64,000 bases of DNA from Ehretia macrophylla (GCA_037974665.1 CM075778.1:9351001-9415000); one strand, 5' to 3'; counted from the stretch's first letter, positions 35,502 to 48,152 are shown. A program made the numbers and translations. Notes: generated by a model from the sequence alone, not told the origin.

Positions 35502-35555
35502 ATATCAACATTGATAATCTTTTTTTATTTGAGAAATATCAACATTGATAATCTT
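35502..35555 (-). mobile_element. 14-bp T-rich insertion between perfect 20-bp direct repeats
   Basis: ATATCAACATTGATAATCTT at 35502-35521 recurs exactly at 35536-35555. The 14 bp between are TTTTTATTTGAGAA. As at 8136-8187, the simplest reading is a LINE/SINE insertion aborted after little more than the tail; a local duplication with filler is the alternative. Confidence 0.5.
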
Positions 35556-35829
35556 AGTAGCATAATACATAGGTAATCAATTGTCTTTAACCTTTCACTT
35601 TCATTAGCATTAGATGCATTATTATTTCCTTCAGCCACACTTTTTTTTTTGCAGCCTTTAGCTTTCTCCCTTTTCACCTTTTGACAAATTGCTTGAATCT
35701 TCATGTTGCTATTTTCTTGTTTTATCATTTGATCTATTTGATTATTGATTTGTCAAAGGAGGAAGATGTATTTAAGGGTGTAGGCCCATGCTAACTTGTC
35801 CTATTGTTTTCTCCTAAATTCTTGTAGGC

Positions 35830-37668
35830 TTCCGAATCGCACGCAGATATTGAAGGAAAACGTTATAGGTTACATGATTCATATTCAAAAATTAATGAAC
35901 ATGGCGAAAACAATCATGTAGGATGTTACTGTGATTAAACATGCATAGTTAATAAAAACTCAATTTAATTCTTGAAAGAACAGTATGAAGTTTCATATAC
36001 CTCTTGGAGCCAAAACGAAAAATCTTCACAAGCTCCCAATAGGATCTACAAGCTTCTGCTGACAACTCTTGATATTCCCTTCTATGACCAAAATTCACCA
36101 GAGCAATTCTAGTTGTGGGATTAGAATTTATATTAAGAAATAACTAGAAGAATTTCTTCAAAAAAGGTTGAAGCTTACTCAAAAGAGAGATGAGAGAACT
36201 CTTGAAGAGTTGGTGCAATTTTTCAGAGCTGTAGGAGAGGCCTATTTATAGGAGAGGAGTCTGAGAAAAAATTTCCAGGAAAATCAATGTAAGATTTCTT
36301 TTATGTCAAACTTTCCATAACAGAAAAATCATAAATAATTTTCCTATTTTTTTCTCCTCCTTTTTCCCTTCTTGGCCGAAAATCCTAGGCTGACTTTGCC
36401 CTGGACCCATATGTTTCCCTAGGGACGCGAGCTAGGGTCCTGGCTTAGCCCAGATGCTCTAATTAATTTTTTTGTACAATTATTTAATTTAATTCCAGCC
36501 AATAATTAAAAATGAAAATCCCTTTTCTAATAAAATAGAAAGTTTATTTTTAATATCTAATTGACAATTAAATTAAATATTCTCTCTCATAGTTATTTAC
36601 TACAATATAAATATTACTCAAAGGATTAATTGGCTAGAAAGGGGACCAAAAGACATATTTACCCTTTCACTAAAAATGAATAAAATATTTTCGCTTGTCT
36701 CCTAGCAATATTTTATCACTTTAACTTAGTCCACTCTACTATAAGACTACAGTTGTACTCAAGGATAAATACTGTATTTACAAAAACAGTCTTTTGCTCA
36801 ACTAAGTGATGAAATGACCATAATGTCCCTCTATACTCACTCGTAGTCAAGACAAATTTTATAGTGTACTATCACCTCTTGAGTTACACCTTAAACTCCT
36901 TAGATCCTATGAATCCACCATCCAACCATCCTCCAAGAGTTATCCACTTATCTAAGGGAGCTACCCTCAAGTGCAACACCAAGTACAACAACCTGTACTA
37001 CTATGCATAGATTAAGGATGATATAGTCTTGGATCAATCTAAGGGAGTGATTAATGTATAGATTACTTGTTGCAAATGCACGTTCCTTTTAATCAGGTCA
37101 TACCCAAACCATAGAGTTGGATGACCTAGCAATTAGGCCATACCTATAATGGCACAAAGTGCAAGCACCCGACTTGGTCGGTTCATCCACATTTGCTCAA
37201 GATTAAGAACTATGGCCTACTTAGAGGCTCGTAGGTATGGGTGTACTATTTCTTTGATAGTACGTATTCAGAGTACACACTATGGTGGTCCATCCAATGC
37301 ATACACATGCATAAGCGTAATAAGTCTGGAATAAATCCATGATCAAGGCAAATCAACTTTATCCAAAAGGAACTTATTCCACTATGACCTTTACCATAGT
37401 AAAGTGCCCAGCTTTACTACTAAGTCATGTAAATTGTAATTCTGCTAATCAAGTAACCATGACTCATACTTTCTGTGCGTAACCACCCCGCACATAAGTC
37501 AACACTTGAAGCAAGGACATTTCATACATATACTAATACAGTCATCCACATAATAAATGAGAGAATAACATGCTCATAACAGTGAGATGATACTTTATTA
37601 TTATTGCAAATATTCATATTATAGAAATGGCAAGTGCTACTGGTCTTTTGGGTACACCAATCCCAACA
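35830..37668 (-). mobile_element. Probable long LTR in reverse orientation (solo or truncated)
   Basis: On the minus strand the LTR starts at 37668 with TGTTGGGATTGGTGTACCC, a typical plant copia-LTR start. A TATA motif (CTATAAATAGG) lies at about 36252-36240, and the sequence downstream of it is leader-like. No polyprotein coding is found on either side. The distal end is uncertain: I place it near 35830 from the change in character, and the expected partner of the flanking GCTAT was not found at a TG start. Confidence 0.5.
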
Positions 37669-38560
37669 GCTATCTCGTGGTAAGCTTCCGATTTACATGC
37701 ATTTATTTCACGGAAAGCTTTTGAATCCCATCGCAACATCTCAGACTTTTTATTTGGGGTTTTTATATGTTTTACTTTGTTCTATGATACTGTCTAATCT
37801 TTACTTAAATCCCTTGACTAACCGTGGATTTGATACTGTGTAATGTTTGCTTCAATTGTGGAAACACCAATTTTGACTTCGGCAATATCTCTGTCCTTTG
37901 TGGAAATTATTATTAGATTTATGGATTTGATTTCAGCTTTTATAAATCATGTTAGAAAACAAAAAAAATTCTAATAGTTGTGGAAACACCAACTATTTGA
38001 AAATAGTTGCAAGCAGTTAGTAAGAAATGTATTTGACATATTGTGTTAGCATTATCTATTGAACTTATGAAATTTTTTATAAATGATGCAGTCTGAGCAT
38101 ATATTTTGTTGTAATGAAGGTGTACTTTGTTTTTTTTTTGGGGTTTTCCTTTGTTCAAAATAGTGTAGACAGTAAGCTTTTTTTGGTTTTCCTTTGTTCA
38201 AAATAATTGGTCTCTTGGATGATTTCATCATATTGTTGATGTGCTTCTTACACATTGCTGCCCTTTATCATTCTGTACTCTTTTCTGGCACGGAGATTCT
38301 TAATTTCTATTGGAATCTTTATTGTTAGTTAAGGATGAAGGAGAAAGTTAAAAGAGACTCTTAAAAGAATTTGTTGATCTTCAATTTATTTTGAATAAAA
38401 TTTTCCTTGACTTCTCTCTTGGTTTACATCAAATTTTCCATGTTGGTATATTTCTAGATATGCATTTCTAGTTGTCTTAGGTTTCAATTATGCTCTTCTT
38501 ATATTAATACATTTTATATGTAGTAGAAGAGCTTCATTTTCTCTGAGGAGAAGGAAGAAT

Positions 38561-38731
38561 ATGAAAAATGTGAAAAAAAATCTGCTACAATCTATTGGGC
38601 ATAAATGGAAAGACCATAAATGCAAATTGAGAGATTTTATAAAAGCAGGAGTAGATAATAGAACACCTAAACCAAAAATTTATCGTCTTATTTCAAAGGG
38701 GGTGGAAAAGGTCAATGGTAATTTCTAGTGA
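38561..38731 (+). pseudogene. Short coding remnant, possibly of a CACTA-associated protein
   Basis: A short frame reads MKNVKKNLLQSIGHKWKDHK and on to RTPKPKIYRLISKGVEKV before a stop. The basic pattern with an aromatic KWKDHK core recalls the Transposase_24 (Ptta/En/Spm) proteins encoded in plant CACTA elements, and a CACTA-like end lies 1.2 kb downstream. The similarity is slight and from memory. Confidence 0.22.
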
Positions 38732-39703
38732 CCTATAACTTGTCCCAGACTTGCTTTTTCTACTTTGTTTTAGTGTATGGTTATTAGTAACAATGACTCA
38801 ATGATACTTGTCTTTTCTACTTTGATAACAAGTTAATGGACTCTAGGATATATTAGTTCTCGATAATTCTTTCTTCATGCATGTCTTCCTGCTATAATGT
38901 TAAAGTGCAGGGCTAAACACTATTAACTGCATGAATCAATCATAGAACTTATTGAAGTCTAAACACTCAAGATAGTTTATAAACTGATTTTCTATGCATC
39001 AGACATGTAAACAAATTACTATTATGTATTGAAAAAGAATTACCAGTCAAGTTCTTGAGCTTGAAGGAAGATATTAGTTTTCCAAGTATGTTGATATTCT
39101 TCGCCAACTAATAAGATTATTCTTAGATTGAATCAAGCATCTACAAGTTGAACAAAGATTTGACTATGACTTTTAATTCATGAGCTAGGTAAACTTTTAA
39201 TTTATTACATGCATTTTTTACTCTGACTTTGACACACATCTTACTGTGTTCTAAGAAATAGTGTACTCTTATTAGATTTATTTATTGTCATGACTAATTT
39301 TTTTCCGATTTTTCTTAATTGCTAGGGAAACAGTTCTTAATCTCATAGTGAAGCCCTTTCTTTCTCAAAGAATGAAGAAAGGTTGTCAGTCAATTGAAAA
39401 ATAAAAAATCAATTGGATTCTTCGGATTTTTGTCTTCAGTTTTGAATTGGCTCTTTGTATAGAGCATGACTATTTTATGCAGTTTTCTTTATGGTACATT
39501 TCGAAACTATTGAACAATATTACTTTTATGAGAAATTTAATTTTCATATTTGTATAGCCTTTAATATTATTTTTATAGCCTTTAATATTCTTTGTTATCT
39601 AATATATTAGCACAAGATATAGAATATTTGAGATTATTTAAAAGAAAAATATTAAAAATACAATAAGAAAGCAAAAATCAAGAATAAAAAACAAAAAGGC
39701 TAT

Positions 39704-39924
39704 AGGCAACGGTTACCGTAATGGTCGCCTATAGTGTATCCCAATTAATTCTCTTTGTGGACTATAGACGACAATTTTGGAAAACCGCCGTCTATGCTTG
39801 ATATTAGCGGCGGTTGTCTAAACCACCGTCTATTGTATCGGCATCGGTTGAAAATGCGGCGGTTTAGCAAACTGTCGTGAATGAACTATAAAACCAGCGC
39901 AAATGTGCTTTTTTTTTTGTAGTG
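39704..39924 (-). mobile_element. Right end of a CACTA (En/Spm) transposon
   Basis: Read on the minus strand from 39924 the sequence begins CACTACAAAAAAAAAAGCAC, the signature terminus of plant CACTA elements. The next 200 bp contain repeated GGCGGTTT and TATAGRCG phrases in both orientations (for example near 39787, 39808, 39855), as expected of subterminal transposase-binding repeats. The body should extend leftwards, but the partner CACTA terminus on the plus strand was not found, so it is truncated or longer than I can follow. Confidence 0.65.
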
Positions 39925-40340
39925 ATCATCACTCCTACCACCTTTAACTTCACTTTTACTTTCTGTTCTACTCTATCTCTTTTCCTTCTTCAATTACTAA
40001 CTTAAGTATAAAGTGTCTTTAATTAATACTACACCGGTGTCCCAAAATCAACTGATCCTTATGCTCAATCAAAAATAGATGATTGAAGGTCTACAAAAAT
40101 AATATTTCCCGGAAAAAGAAAAACGAAATAAATCACGAAAGGTTTCAACGAATTACACAACAATCATTTTAGTGAAAGTTTCACTGCGTCTATCATTCTC
40201 CAATAGCAAAAATAAGGTAAAATATGATCCATAATGAAGCTTCTAAAAGTTGTTTTAGATTAGAAGAGGATTAATTAAACAATAACACAACAAGCTACAA
40301 GCTGCAGTCCAACTTAAAATATTGCTTCCGTGAGCCCAAA
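39925..40340. other. Intergenic, no feature seen
   Basis: No supported gene or repeat between the CACTA end and the next foldback element. Confidence 0.4.
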
Positions 40341-40836
40341 TATATAGGCCCGGACCCCTCTGTGGTCAACCAAAACTAGTTATAACTTTCCTGTGGTCTA
40401 AAAAATATAGCCGAACCCTCCTGTGGTCTACCTGTTGATGCACACCACCCCCTTCCGTCAAATTTTTCGTCATTTTTTACGGAAAGTGTGATAAACACAC
40501 TTAAAAAGCGATTTTTTTTTAGTTTTTAATGTATTTAATAATAAAATAATATTAGTAATTAAAAAAAAATTCTTTTTTCTTTTCTTTTTCACCTATTTTT
40601 TATTTATTACTAAATTAAAAAAATCATCTAGTTGAATACGTTAAAAACCAATAAAAATCGTATTTTATTCGCATGTAGTACATATTCCGTCAGTTTTGAC
40701 AGAAAATTTGACGGAGAGGGGTGGTGTGTATCAATGGGTGGACCATAAGGAGTCCGGCTATATTTGTTAGACCACAGAAAATTATAACTAATTTCGTTTA
40801 ATTACAAGAGGGTTCGAGACTATTCACCCTATATAG
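40341..40836. mobile_element. Foldback element, ~500 bp
   Basis: The arms are complementary from the ends to near the centre. Left phrases TAGTTATAACTTTCCTGTGG, ATATAGCCGAACCCTCCTGT and ACACCACCCCCTTCCGTCAA each have an inverse-complement partner on the right (near 40785, 40745 and 40720). The centre around 40590 is AT-rich. No TSD was confirmed and no coding sequence is present. Confidence 0.75.
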
Positions 40837-41389
40837 TATGTTGAAACCACATCGATGACTCCACTACGTATGCACTTGACCAAATGATCTGCCTAGTCAA
40901 TATTATATCTATATCTTCATGTGTGTCTGATCTTTACAGAGATAATAGAGGACGATATATATTTTACGTTAAATCTTCTATTAGACTTGTCGTATGAGGT
41001 TGATCATGGAGGCAAGTTCAAGAAATAATTTGTCTTCATGGGGAGTCAAAAGCTATGGAAAAGTAAAGCACTTGCTATAATGTTCTTGACTCTTTTTCGA
41101 AACAGTATGATAGAATGATATGTATTAATTGGGGACCATAACCCTTTTGTAATAACTTATAGTTATTACAACTTTCATATTTCTAATTTAGCCCATCATA
41201 AAATAAGAAATATGACTTAGGTGTCTACACATTAATTCCATGAAAATTACACCCATAAATCTAAACTTAATTCTTAATTAGATTACTTTAATTTGACTTA
41301 ATTAATAGATAACACAACACATTTAAATATTTACATGTGTGACCCTAAATGTTGAAATTTTCTAACAGCTTGTGGATTTAAAATTTTGG
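40837..41389. other. Intergenic, no gene seen
   Basis: Moderately AT-rich DNA without recognised features. Confidence 0.4.
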
Positions 41390-41655
41390 ATCTAAAACAT
41401 GAATTCATGGTTCATTCAATCCTTTAAATGAGAAAATAAGAAAAAAAAACTACTAATCGTGTTTCTAGTCTCGTTTATGGGTACATGATTTAAGACTTAA
41501 AACTTGCACTCACACTTCATTCGATCCCTTAAAAGATAAAATAAGAAAAGAATTGATATGTGTTATTTGCGGGTTCAAGATTTTGGACTTAACTACGACA
41601 TGCAATCACGCTTATGTGATCCTTGAAAAAGAAAATAAGAAAAGAACCGTTTGTC
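41390..41655. repeat. Three degenerate ~100-bp repeats
   Basis: Three successive blocks share a phrase close to GATCC.T.AAA.GA.AAAATAAGAAAA (around 41420, 41525 and 41620), each preceded by a variant of ACTT...CATTC. The spacing is about 100 bp. Confidence 0.55.
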
Positions 41656-43073
41656 ACGATTTGAAATTATGGACCGAAGACAGAGATAGGCCATCACTAG
41701 CCGCTTCTGTGGAAGCCTAATTTGTCTAGGTACAAAGAATTGAACACAGAGGAGAAGAATTTATACCACTGTACAAAGCTAAAAAGAAAAGTTTGATGAA
41801 AGATGATTCTCAATATTTCCATCCTTTCATTTGATTGCCTTCAAAAAAGCAGATTGATTTGAAGCTGACTTTTAGGTTGATATGTACTGTACAAAATCTG
41901 GATCCTAGTAGTGAGGACATTTCTTCATAGCCGTCTAGTTCACGTGAAGGAAGACTTTTGCTACACCAATAGAATTTTTAAAAATCACCCACATTACATG
42001 AAAATAATATTTTACACCGTATAAGATAAGATTTAAAATAAAAAAAAATTTCAAAATGAGTCTAACCCTTTTCAAACCCGTACACATAAATATGTAACCC
42101 AGCTATTATCATCAGAACATGCTTTTGTACTGCAAACCTAAAATTTAGTATCTCATAATGCTCTAATTTAGACCTTGCCTCCACCAATTATAGCTCATAA
42201 TGAGATGAGCCATTGGTAAGTGCAGATCACCAATTATGCATTACAGACAACATCCTCGGATTAGTGGAACAAACATGACGCAACTACTTGTTAAGGGAAT
42301 TTTTTTTTAAATGTTGGGACACTTCACATTGAAATGTGGGCTCTATTCTTAATACGTGATTTCATGCGCCAGAATGAAATGTGAGGTCTACGGACGTTTT
42401 TAATAACAACCACATATTAAGTGTCCAACCATCTAGCCAAAGGTCTACTTAGACCAAGAGCGGACATATATGGATATGTAGGGGAGTATGTAAGTGCTGT
42501 AACTTTTGTACCCTTAATTTTTTATTTGTGGGATTTGACTTTCTTTGGCCATGATCAAATAAGCTTTTAACATTTTTGTGAATAGAAAGATATTTTTAAT
42601 TAAAAATACAAAAATATAATAATACAATTACCCGTAACGTGACCATCAACCTAATTAGGACATTAAGGACTAATGTCCGAGTCACGCTATGAGTTGTTGT
42701 AAACTATGGCTCCTATATCGGCGAGGATCTTCTCATATTAGAAGTTATCTCATCATATTATAAGGTTATGCTAAAATCCATCTTGTACGAAATTTTTTTT
42801 AAAATGTCTGAAATATTTAAATGTACTAGACTGAAAGGTGAGCCCCACCTCTATCAATAGATTTGCCACTTGTTCCTAATTTTTCCTTTCACTAATGTGT
42901 ATTGGAATCAAAGTGACAACATGATGGCTAAATTCCATTGGATGTTGCTTTAGAAAAGTGAATCAAACCCTTTTTGAAGTCTAAGAAAGTCTTCAGTATT
43001 TACAAGAAGATAAAAGTGAAAAAGTTTACACGACCAAAATCTGGCATTTAGAACTAGTGGAACAAGAGGAATA

Positions 43074-43076
<3 letters not shown>
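41656..43076. other. Intergenic, no gene seen
   Basis: No frame with homology and no bounded element found. Several decayed repeat-like phrases are present but none could be delimited. Confidence 0.4.

Positions 43077-43117
<41 letters not shown>
43077..43117. repeat. (AT)n microsatellite
   Basis: About 41 bp of uninterrupted alternating AT, able to form cruciform structure and likely length-variable. Confidence 0.97.
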
Positions 43118-43120
<3 letters not shown>

Positions 43121-43839
43121 TTGAAAGAAGAAAAAGAAAAGATGCTTGGTTGGCCCAACACTTGAAACACATTTTAGATGAGTAAATAAAACATTGTAGA
43201 AAAAAAATAAATAGAACTATTACAACTTCACTTGAGGGAAGAAAAAGGACTTATAAATTCAAACTTAACATGTCTATTTATTTATACTAGAAGTATCTAG
43301 ATAGGTATTAATTCAAGTAGAATTGTTGGTTATTTAAATTTGGTTGATTCTAGATCTAAACGTGCTAAGTTTTATATTCTCTCTTTTTTCCCTAATGGAT
43401 TTCATTTCGGCAAAGCCTTGGTTTCTTTTTCCCACCTTGTAAACATTTGGTAATATAGAAGTATTTATTTGACAAAAAGAACAAGAATATTATTAAAGAA
43501 AGTGAATGTAATAAAAAAAGATAGTATAATTCATTTACCACGCTTATGTCGGTTATTGTGAATAAATTGTATAATTAGTCGATCTTTAACTTTGACAAAA
43601 GAAAAAGAAGAAAAATTTTAATTTCCGCATTGTTTTACCAAACAATCACAATGAATTTATAAATCATTTTGACTAAAAAATAGACTGAATTGAATATATT
43701 TTATAAGCTCATGGTAAAATGTTGTGTAAAATGTTGGACTTTAAATGTCCTTTCGCGGACGTTCGATAAAAGTAGAACTATACAGAAGAAATGTTAGAGG
43801 TCAAACAAGATTGCTCTAGAACATAAATTTTATGAAATT

Positions 43840-44165
43840 GTTGGAGAATGACATTATCCCCAATAATTATGAATTTTAAGATCAATATATTGATCATGAA
43901 TTACTCTACCTAATATTAATTTATTTTATGATCGTCTCACATATTTATTGTATATTATAGTATCAGAGCTTGGTTTTGATCTAATCTCAACACATTTTTT
44001 GAGGCATTGACTTTAGTATGCAGCTTTTGTTGTTTATTCTACCACGTCATTAATTGTATTTTTAACAATCATTATGGGTCACACGTCAAGGGATCGTTGG
44101 AAAATGCATGAATCACATAAATAAATCATAAATTTTAAAATCAACAAATATGTACTACCATAGTT
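43840..44165 (+). mobile_element. Possible TRIM-like miniature LTR element
   Basis: TGTTGGAGAATGAC at about 43840 starts an LTR-like segment of about 125 bp that ends just before TATAGTATCAGAGCTTGG (43966-43983), a good match to the copia primer-binding site for initiator tRNA-Met. About 110 bp later, GTTGGAAAATGCATGAAT (44089) followed by ATAAATTTTAAAATCAA resembles the start of the first segment, as a second, decayed LTR would. No coding sequence lies between, which fits a TRIM. The second LTR cannot be followed to its end. Confidence 0.42.
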
Positions 44166-46450
44166 TTGATCTATTGCAACATCTAAAATTTTTAAAACTA
44201 TCTCTAAAAGACTAAAAATCGTTGCAAATTACTTATGGTCTAATTACAAATTCTCTATTGTAATGGTTTTTTAAAAAATGAGAAGCAACATTTTCAAATT
44301 GTTGCCTAAAAATAATTTCATGGGCAGTTAGTAACAAAAATAATTTAAAAAGTTTAATCATTGTAAAAAAATTTACTTTATACCATGGTTAAAAATAGTT
44401 GTAAATAAGACAACTATTTTAATGATTTTTTTTCACCTTTCGCAATAACTTTTTTTATTTTTTTAATTAGAGTGTTAAAAAAAATTTAAATATTATAACA
44501 ATGTTTCTAAACTATTTCACTTTTTACCGATTGATTTTAAAACGAAGCTCAGAGTTCTTGTCAGAGAAACATCTGAGGAAAACCTACCCGGGGCAAATTT
44601 ATCTAGGACGATGTGAGGTGTCGCAAGTACCATAGCTTTCAAGTGCCCAACTTAATCAGGTTGAAACACCTCGTGAAAAAATTGGTTAGTGTCACGTTAG
44701 GAACGATATCTAACGCATTATTTGTGAACTTTTGTGGTCCTTTTTTGAACAACGAACGGTTATGCTAAATCCCCGTACCAGGGAAGGCAGCAACAAGTGG
44801 AAAGAATAGTACCGGAAGAGAAAACAGAAAACGCAATTCTAGGTACTACTGGATTAAGACATCTTTTGTCTATTGTAGGATGTTGTTGATGGAAATAAAA
44901 TGACGTGGTTGCCGAGCTCGGTAGCGCGAGCTTGTGATTAAACAGGGTATTATAGTGGTTGGTTGTGAGTGCGAGAGTATTAGTTAAAATGAGTGGTGTT
45001 TAATCTCCGTTCTTACATCTAAAATATAAATGCATCAATAACTTACAATGAGTCACCATAGCATGAGATAAAAACGTGGTTTTAGTAAGATGGTGGGAAA
45101 TATAATGAATGAAATGAAAGAAAAGTGAGATAGAGGAAAAAATAATATTAAAGGAAAGCAAAGGAAGTGGAATATCTCATTTCTATTGTATACAAAAAAG
45201 AAAAAAAAAAGAGGTAATGAAATGAAATGGTTTTGGGATTTTGTTTTGATTGGAGAAGAAATTGAAAGGTTAAAATTTTAACAAAAAAACTACTTAAATA
45301 CTCTAAATGAGAAGTTGTTTGATGCATATAAATGGCGTTTTAATTTATACAAAAGTGGCAGTTTGAAACTACGGTTAAAACCTACAGATATATTTTTGTT
45401 CTATAAAAGTTGACATTTTCTTTTCTTTCATAAACTCCTAATTTCAAAAGAAGCTAAAATCCATTCTTGGAAAGGAAAAGGGAATCAATTCATTTCTCTT
45501 CCCTCCAACAAAAAAAATCCAAATAATGCCTCCCCTATCTTTACTTTAAAAGTGCAATTCAAACAAGATGGTGCACTTCGTTGGATTTGCGAAGGAAAGG
45601 AAAGTAAGATAGATGAAAAACACATAAAGGAAATAGAAAGGGGTTTTTTCGTTTGGATTATAAAAAAAAAAGAGAGGGAAATGAAAGAAAAATATTTTAT
45701 CATCCTATGTTTGGATTGGGGATCAATAAAAAAAAGGGAACAATAATTTAAAATGTAAAGTTGCTTAAATACTATGTTCATATTCACTAAAAGATATATA
45801 TAAAAATACTAGAGACAATTAAGCCTTTTTACTCAACAGTATTTCATTTTCCTTCAAAAAAAAAAAAAAAACCCTAACTATGAGGATTACAATCTCAATT
45901 TATTTTCCTCTCATCCAAAAGTGAATCTAAGCAACCAATCTATTCAGCCCCACAAGAGAATAAATTCGACAATTTTAAGAACCATTGGTACTTGGTACTG
46001 TCTACCGCAAGCAGGCATAATAAGATGCTATAGAGAAATAAGATGCTTAGGTTAGGCATGCCCTCCAATTTTAGCCTCCCCGGTCCATATTGCAGCTTCA
46101 TCTCCACACTTGAAAATAGATCTGCTTATAACGTTGTAATATTGAAAATAAAATTTAATAACTATCAATTATTTATACAGTTATAATGGTATAATAGTAA
46201 ACTAAAGTTCGACGCATAACTTTTTGGTTATTAAGTTATAGCAGTACTGAGCAAGACCAATTGAAGTCCGAGGTGAAACTAGTCCAACCATGGTCCCTTG
46301 ATACGTTTAGACAAGTTTATGAGTTGGAGATAAATAGATTTGAACCACTGACATCCGCTGCAGGGTAGAGGATTCTTACTCCTCTTCACCCCACCAAAAA
46401 CAAGGAAAAAATAAAGGGAATATTAAGGTGTGTTGAAATTCAAGTTAGTT
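44166..46450. other. Intergenic, possible decayed MITEs
   Basis: No gene was recognised. At 44150-44520 phrases such as TTGCAA and AATAGTTGTAA recur on both strands. At 45570-45725 phrases GTTTGGATTATAA and GTTTGGATTGGGG resemble the terminus of the MITE-like block next to the serine acetyltransferase gene (57403). Neither could be delimited as an element. A 44560-44960 segment of higher GC content has no recognisable coding content. Confidence 0.35.
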
Positions 46451-46915
46451 TTTTTCAAGATGGTCGTCGTTTAGTTTCTCTAAACCTCTACCATTAAAGA
46501 TTGATGTTTTCTATCATTGTCTCTTTTTTTCAAGATGGTTGTGGTTTAGTTTTTTTTTTTTGTTTACAAGGAGGCCTTAGTCAAGAAAATTACACAATCA
46601 TCCTGGAGAATTTTTTACTCCTTTTATCTTTATCAAGCAGAGGTAACAATCTTTTTGTGGCTAGCTTCAGATCATGCCACCCAAGTGCCAATCCTAAATT
46701 TGTCAAATAATCTGCACAATAATTAGCTTCTCTGTAGATACGTGTTACATTAAACCCATAATTACTTCGTAAAATCCTTTTGAATTCTTCAACTTGCAAC
46801 TTATACGAGTGATTTTCTCGCGAGCCCCAAGTAAAAAGTGAGATGATAACTCTTGAATCTTTTCTCTAAACCTTTGCCATTAAAGATTGATGTTTTCTGA
46901 TATTGTGTCCTTTTA
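46451..46915. repeat. ~80-bp tandem duplication, second copy interrupted by an L1 fragment
   Basis: Copy A (46451-46530) reads CAAGATGGTCGTCGTTTAG then TTTCTCTAAACC..TACCATTAAAGATTG. Copy B starts at 46531 with CAAGATGGTTGTGGTTTAG but is broken there. Its remaining half (TTCTCTAAACCTTTGCCATT and beyond) resumes at about 46861. The ~310 bp between the halves is a minus-strand L1 fragment. Confidence 0.75.
46550..46860 (-). pseudogene. L1 RNase H C-terminal fragment
   Basis: A T run at 46550-46562 marks a poly(A) tail on the minus strand. Upstream of it the frame reads EEFKRILRSNYGFNVTRIYR and EANYCADYLTNLGLALGW. The VTRIYREANYCAD..TNLG pattern is the conserved end of the RNase H-like domain of plant L1/RVT_3 proteins. 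It belongs to a different L1 lineage from copies 1 and 2, which have RSAN/RTAN there. Only about 70 residues remain. Confidence 0.75.
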
Positions 46916-47160
46916 CAAAAAAAAAAAAAAAACAAAACAAAAATACGAGTTGGTGACTCGGTATGCATAGAAGTTTATTTTATTTTTGTGAAGAATTTGG
47001 ACATTAGAACTTACTGGGGGAATATGTAATTCTCTCTCTCTCTCTCTCTCTCTCTTTTTTGGTGGGAGTCGAAATTGTCTATTTTTTTTTTTTTTTGGTG
47101 GGTGTCGAAATTGTCTATTGAGCTCATTCAAATGTTGCAAATGATAGCCAATCACTCTAT
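46916..47160. repeat. Low-complexity cluster: (A)n, (TC)n and a poly(T)-linked duplication
   Basis: A long A run (about 46917-46933) is followed by (TC)n at 47032-47054. Then GGTGGGAGTCGAAATTGTCTAT (47061-47082) and GGTGGGTGTCGAAATTGTCTAT (47097-47118) flank a T run. The last pair looks like a two-copy tandem in which each copy starts with Ts. Confidence 0.85.
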
Positions 47161-48150
47161 ATGGTGGAAAAATTCAAAATTTTTATTTAGTGAGAATTAA
47201 AAACGTATAATTTAATATTTATGTATAAATGTGTTTTTTAAAGAAAGTTAAATTAATTTTCCAGAGCAATTTTTTAAAAAAAAATACATATATTTTGTTA
47301 AAAAAAAGAAATTGAGTTGATCGGGAGCTTGAACTCCTACTCTTGCTAATGTATCTGCCCTTATATATATGTGACCTTTAACTGAGACAAAAGGTTAATT
47401 AGATATTTGTTGAAAACTATCTTGGAATATCCGGATTTTATTCATTTTTAAAAATATTTTAGTCACTCTACCTTTGAAGGGTTCGAATTAAACGCTTTGG
47501 TTATCTTTTCAAGATATGAAAAAGCACAACTTTCTAAGTCAATACATGTTTCCTAAGCTACTCTTGCTACTATACAATTTTTTAATTGATTTTTTTATTT
47601 TCCAGTTCATTTTCCAGATGATATAGACCGTATTTTGGTTCTATTTTCAAATATTGTTATGAAAAGAACAATTTATTTTAAAATAATTAAAAATAGTATA
47701 AACAAGTTTTATTTGGAACTACATCTAGCAAAAAAATATATATTTTGACTACTTAATTGTATCTAATTGAAAAAGAAAAAAAAACATAATATGAAGAATA
47801 CCTTTATGTTGTTTAATCATACTTGTTTTACTCAATTTTCAAAACAACCAACCAAACAAATTTTTTCGTCTATTTTCTACCTTTTTTTATTCTGCGGACA
47901 AAAAGGTAGTCTTGAAAAATAGAGCCAAACAAATTCATAATATCAATCTAATATCTATATGTTAAATAAATAAATAAAAGAAGAAAATACTCAAATATGA
48001 CTTGGAAAGTAATTCTACTAGATAAACAAAAAAAAATATTAACACAACAAAAATGGAAAAAAATAAATATGAAAAAAAGAGAGAATACTATTTCGTAAGA
48101 CAACACATGTCAATGATGTCCCATAGAAGGCGCGTGGAAATTACCTAAAA
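47161..48150. other. AT-rich intergenic DNA
   Basis: No gene seen. The last few hundred bases begin the distal upstream region of the phosphatase gene. Confidence 0.4.
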
Positions 48151-48152
48151 AG

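Noticed and set aside
36239..36254. Host gene promoter (TATA motif on the minus strand)
   Set aside because: It sits inside a sequence whose start (TGTTGGGATTGG) marks it as an LTR, and no host coding region follows.
47470..47500. tRNA T-arm-like GGGTTCGAATT
   Set aside because: No A box or cloverleaf at the right distance.
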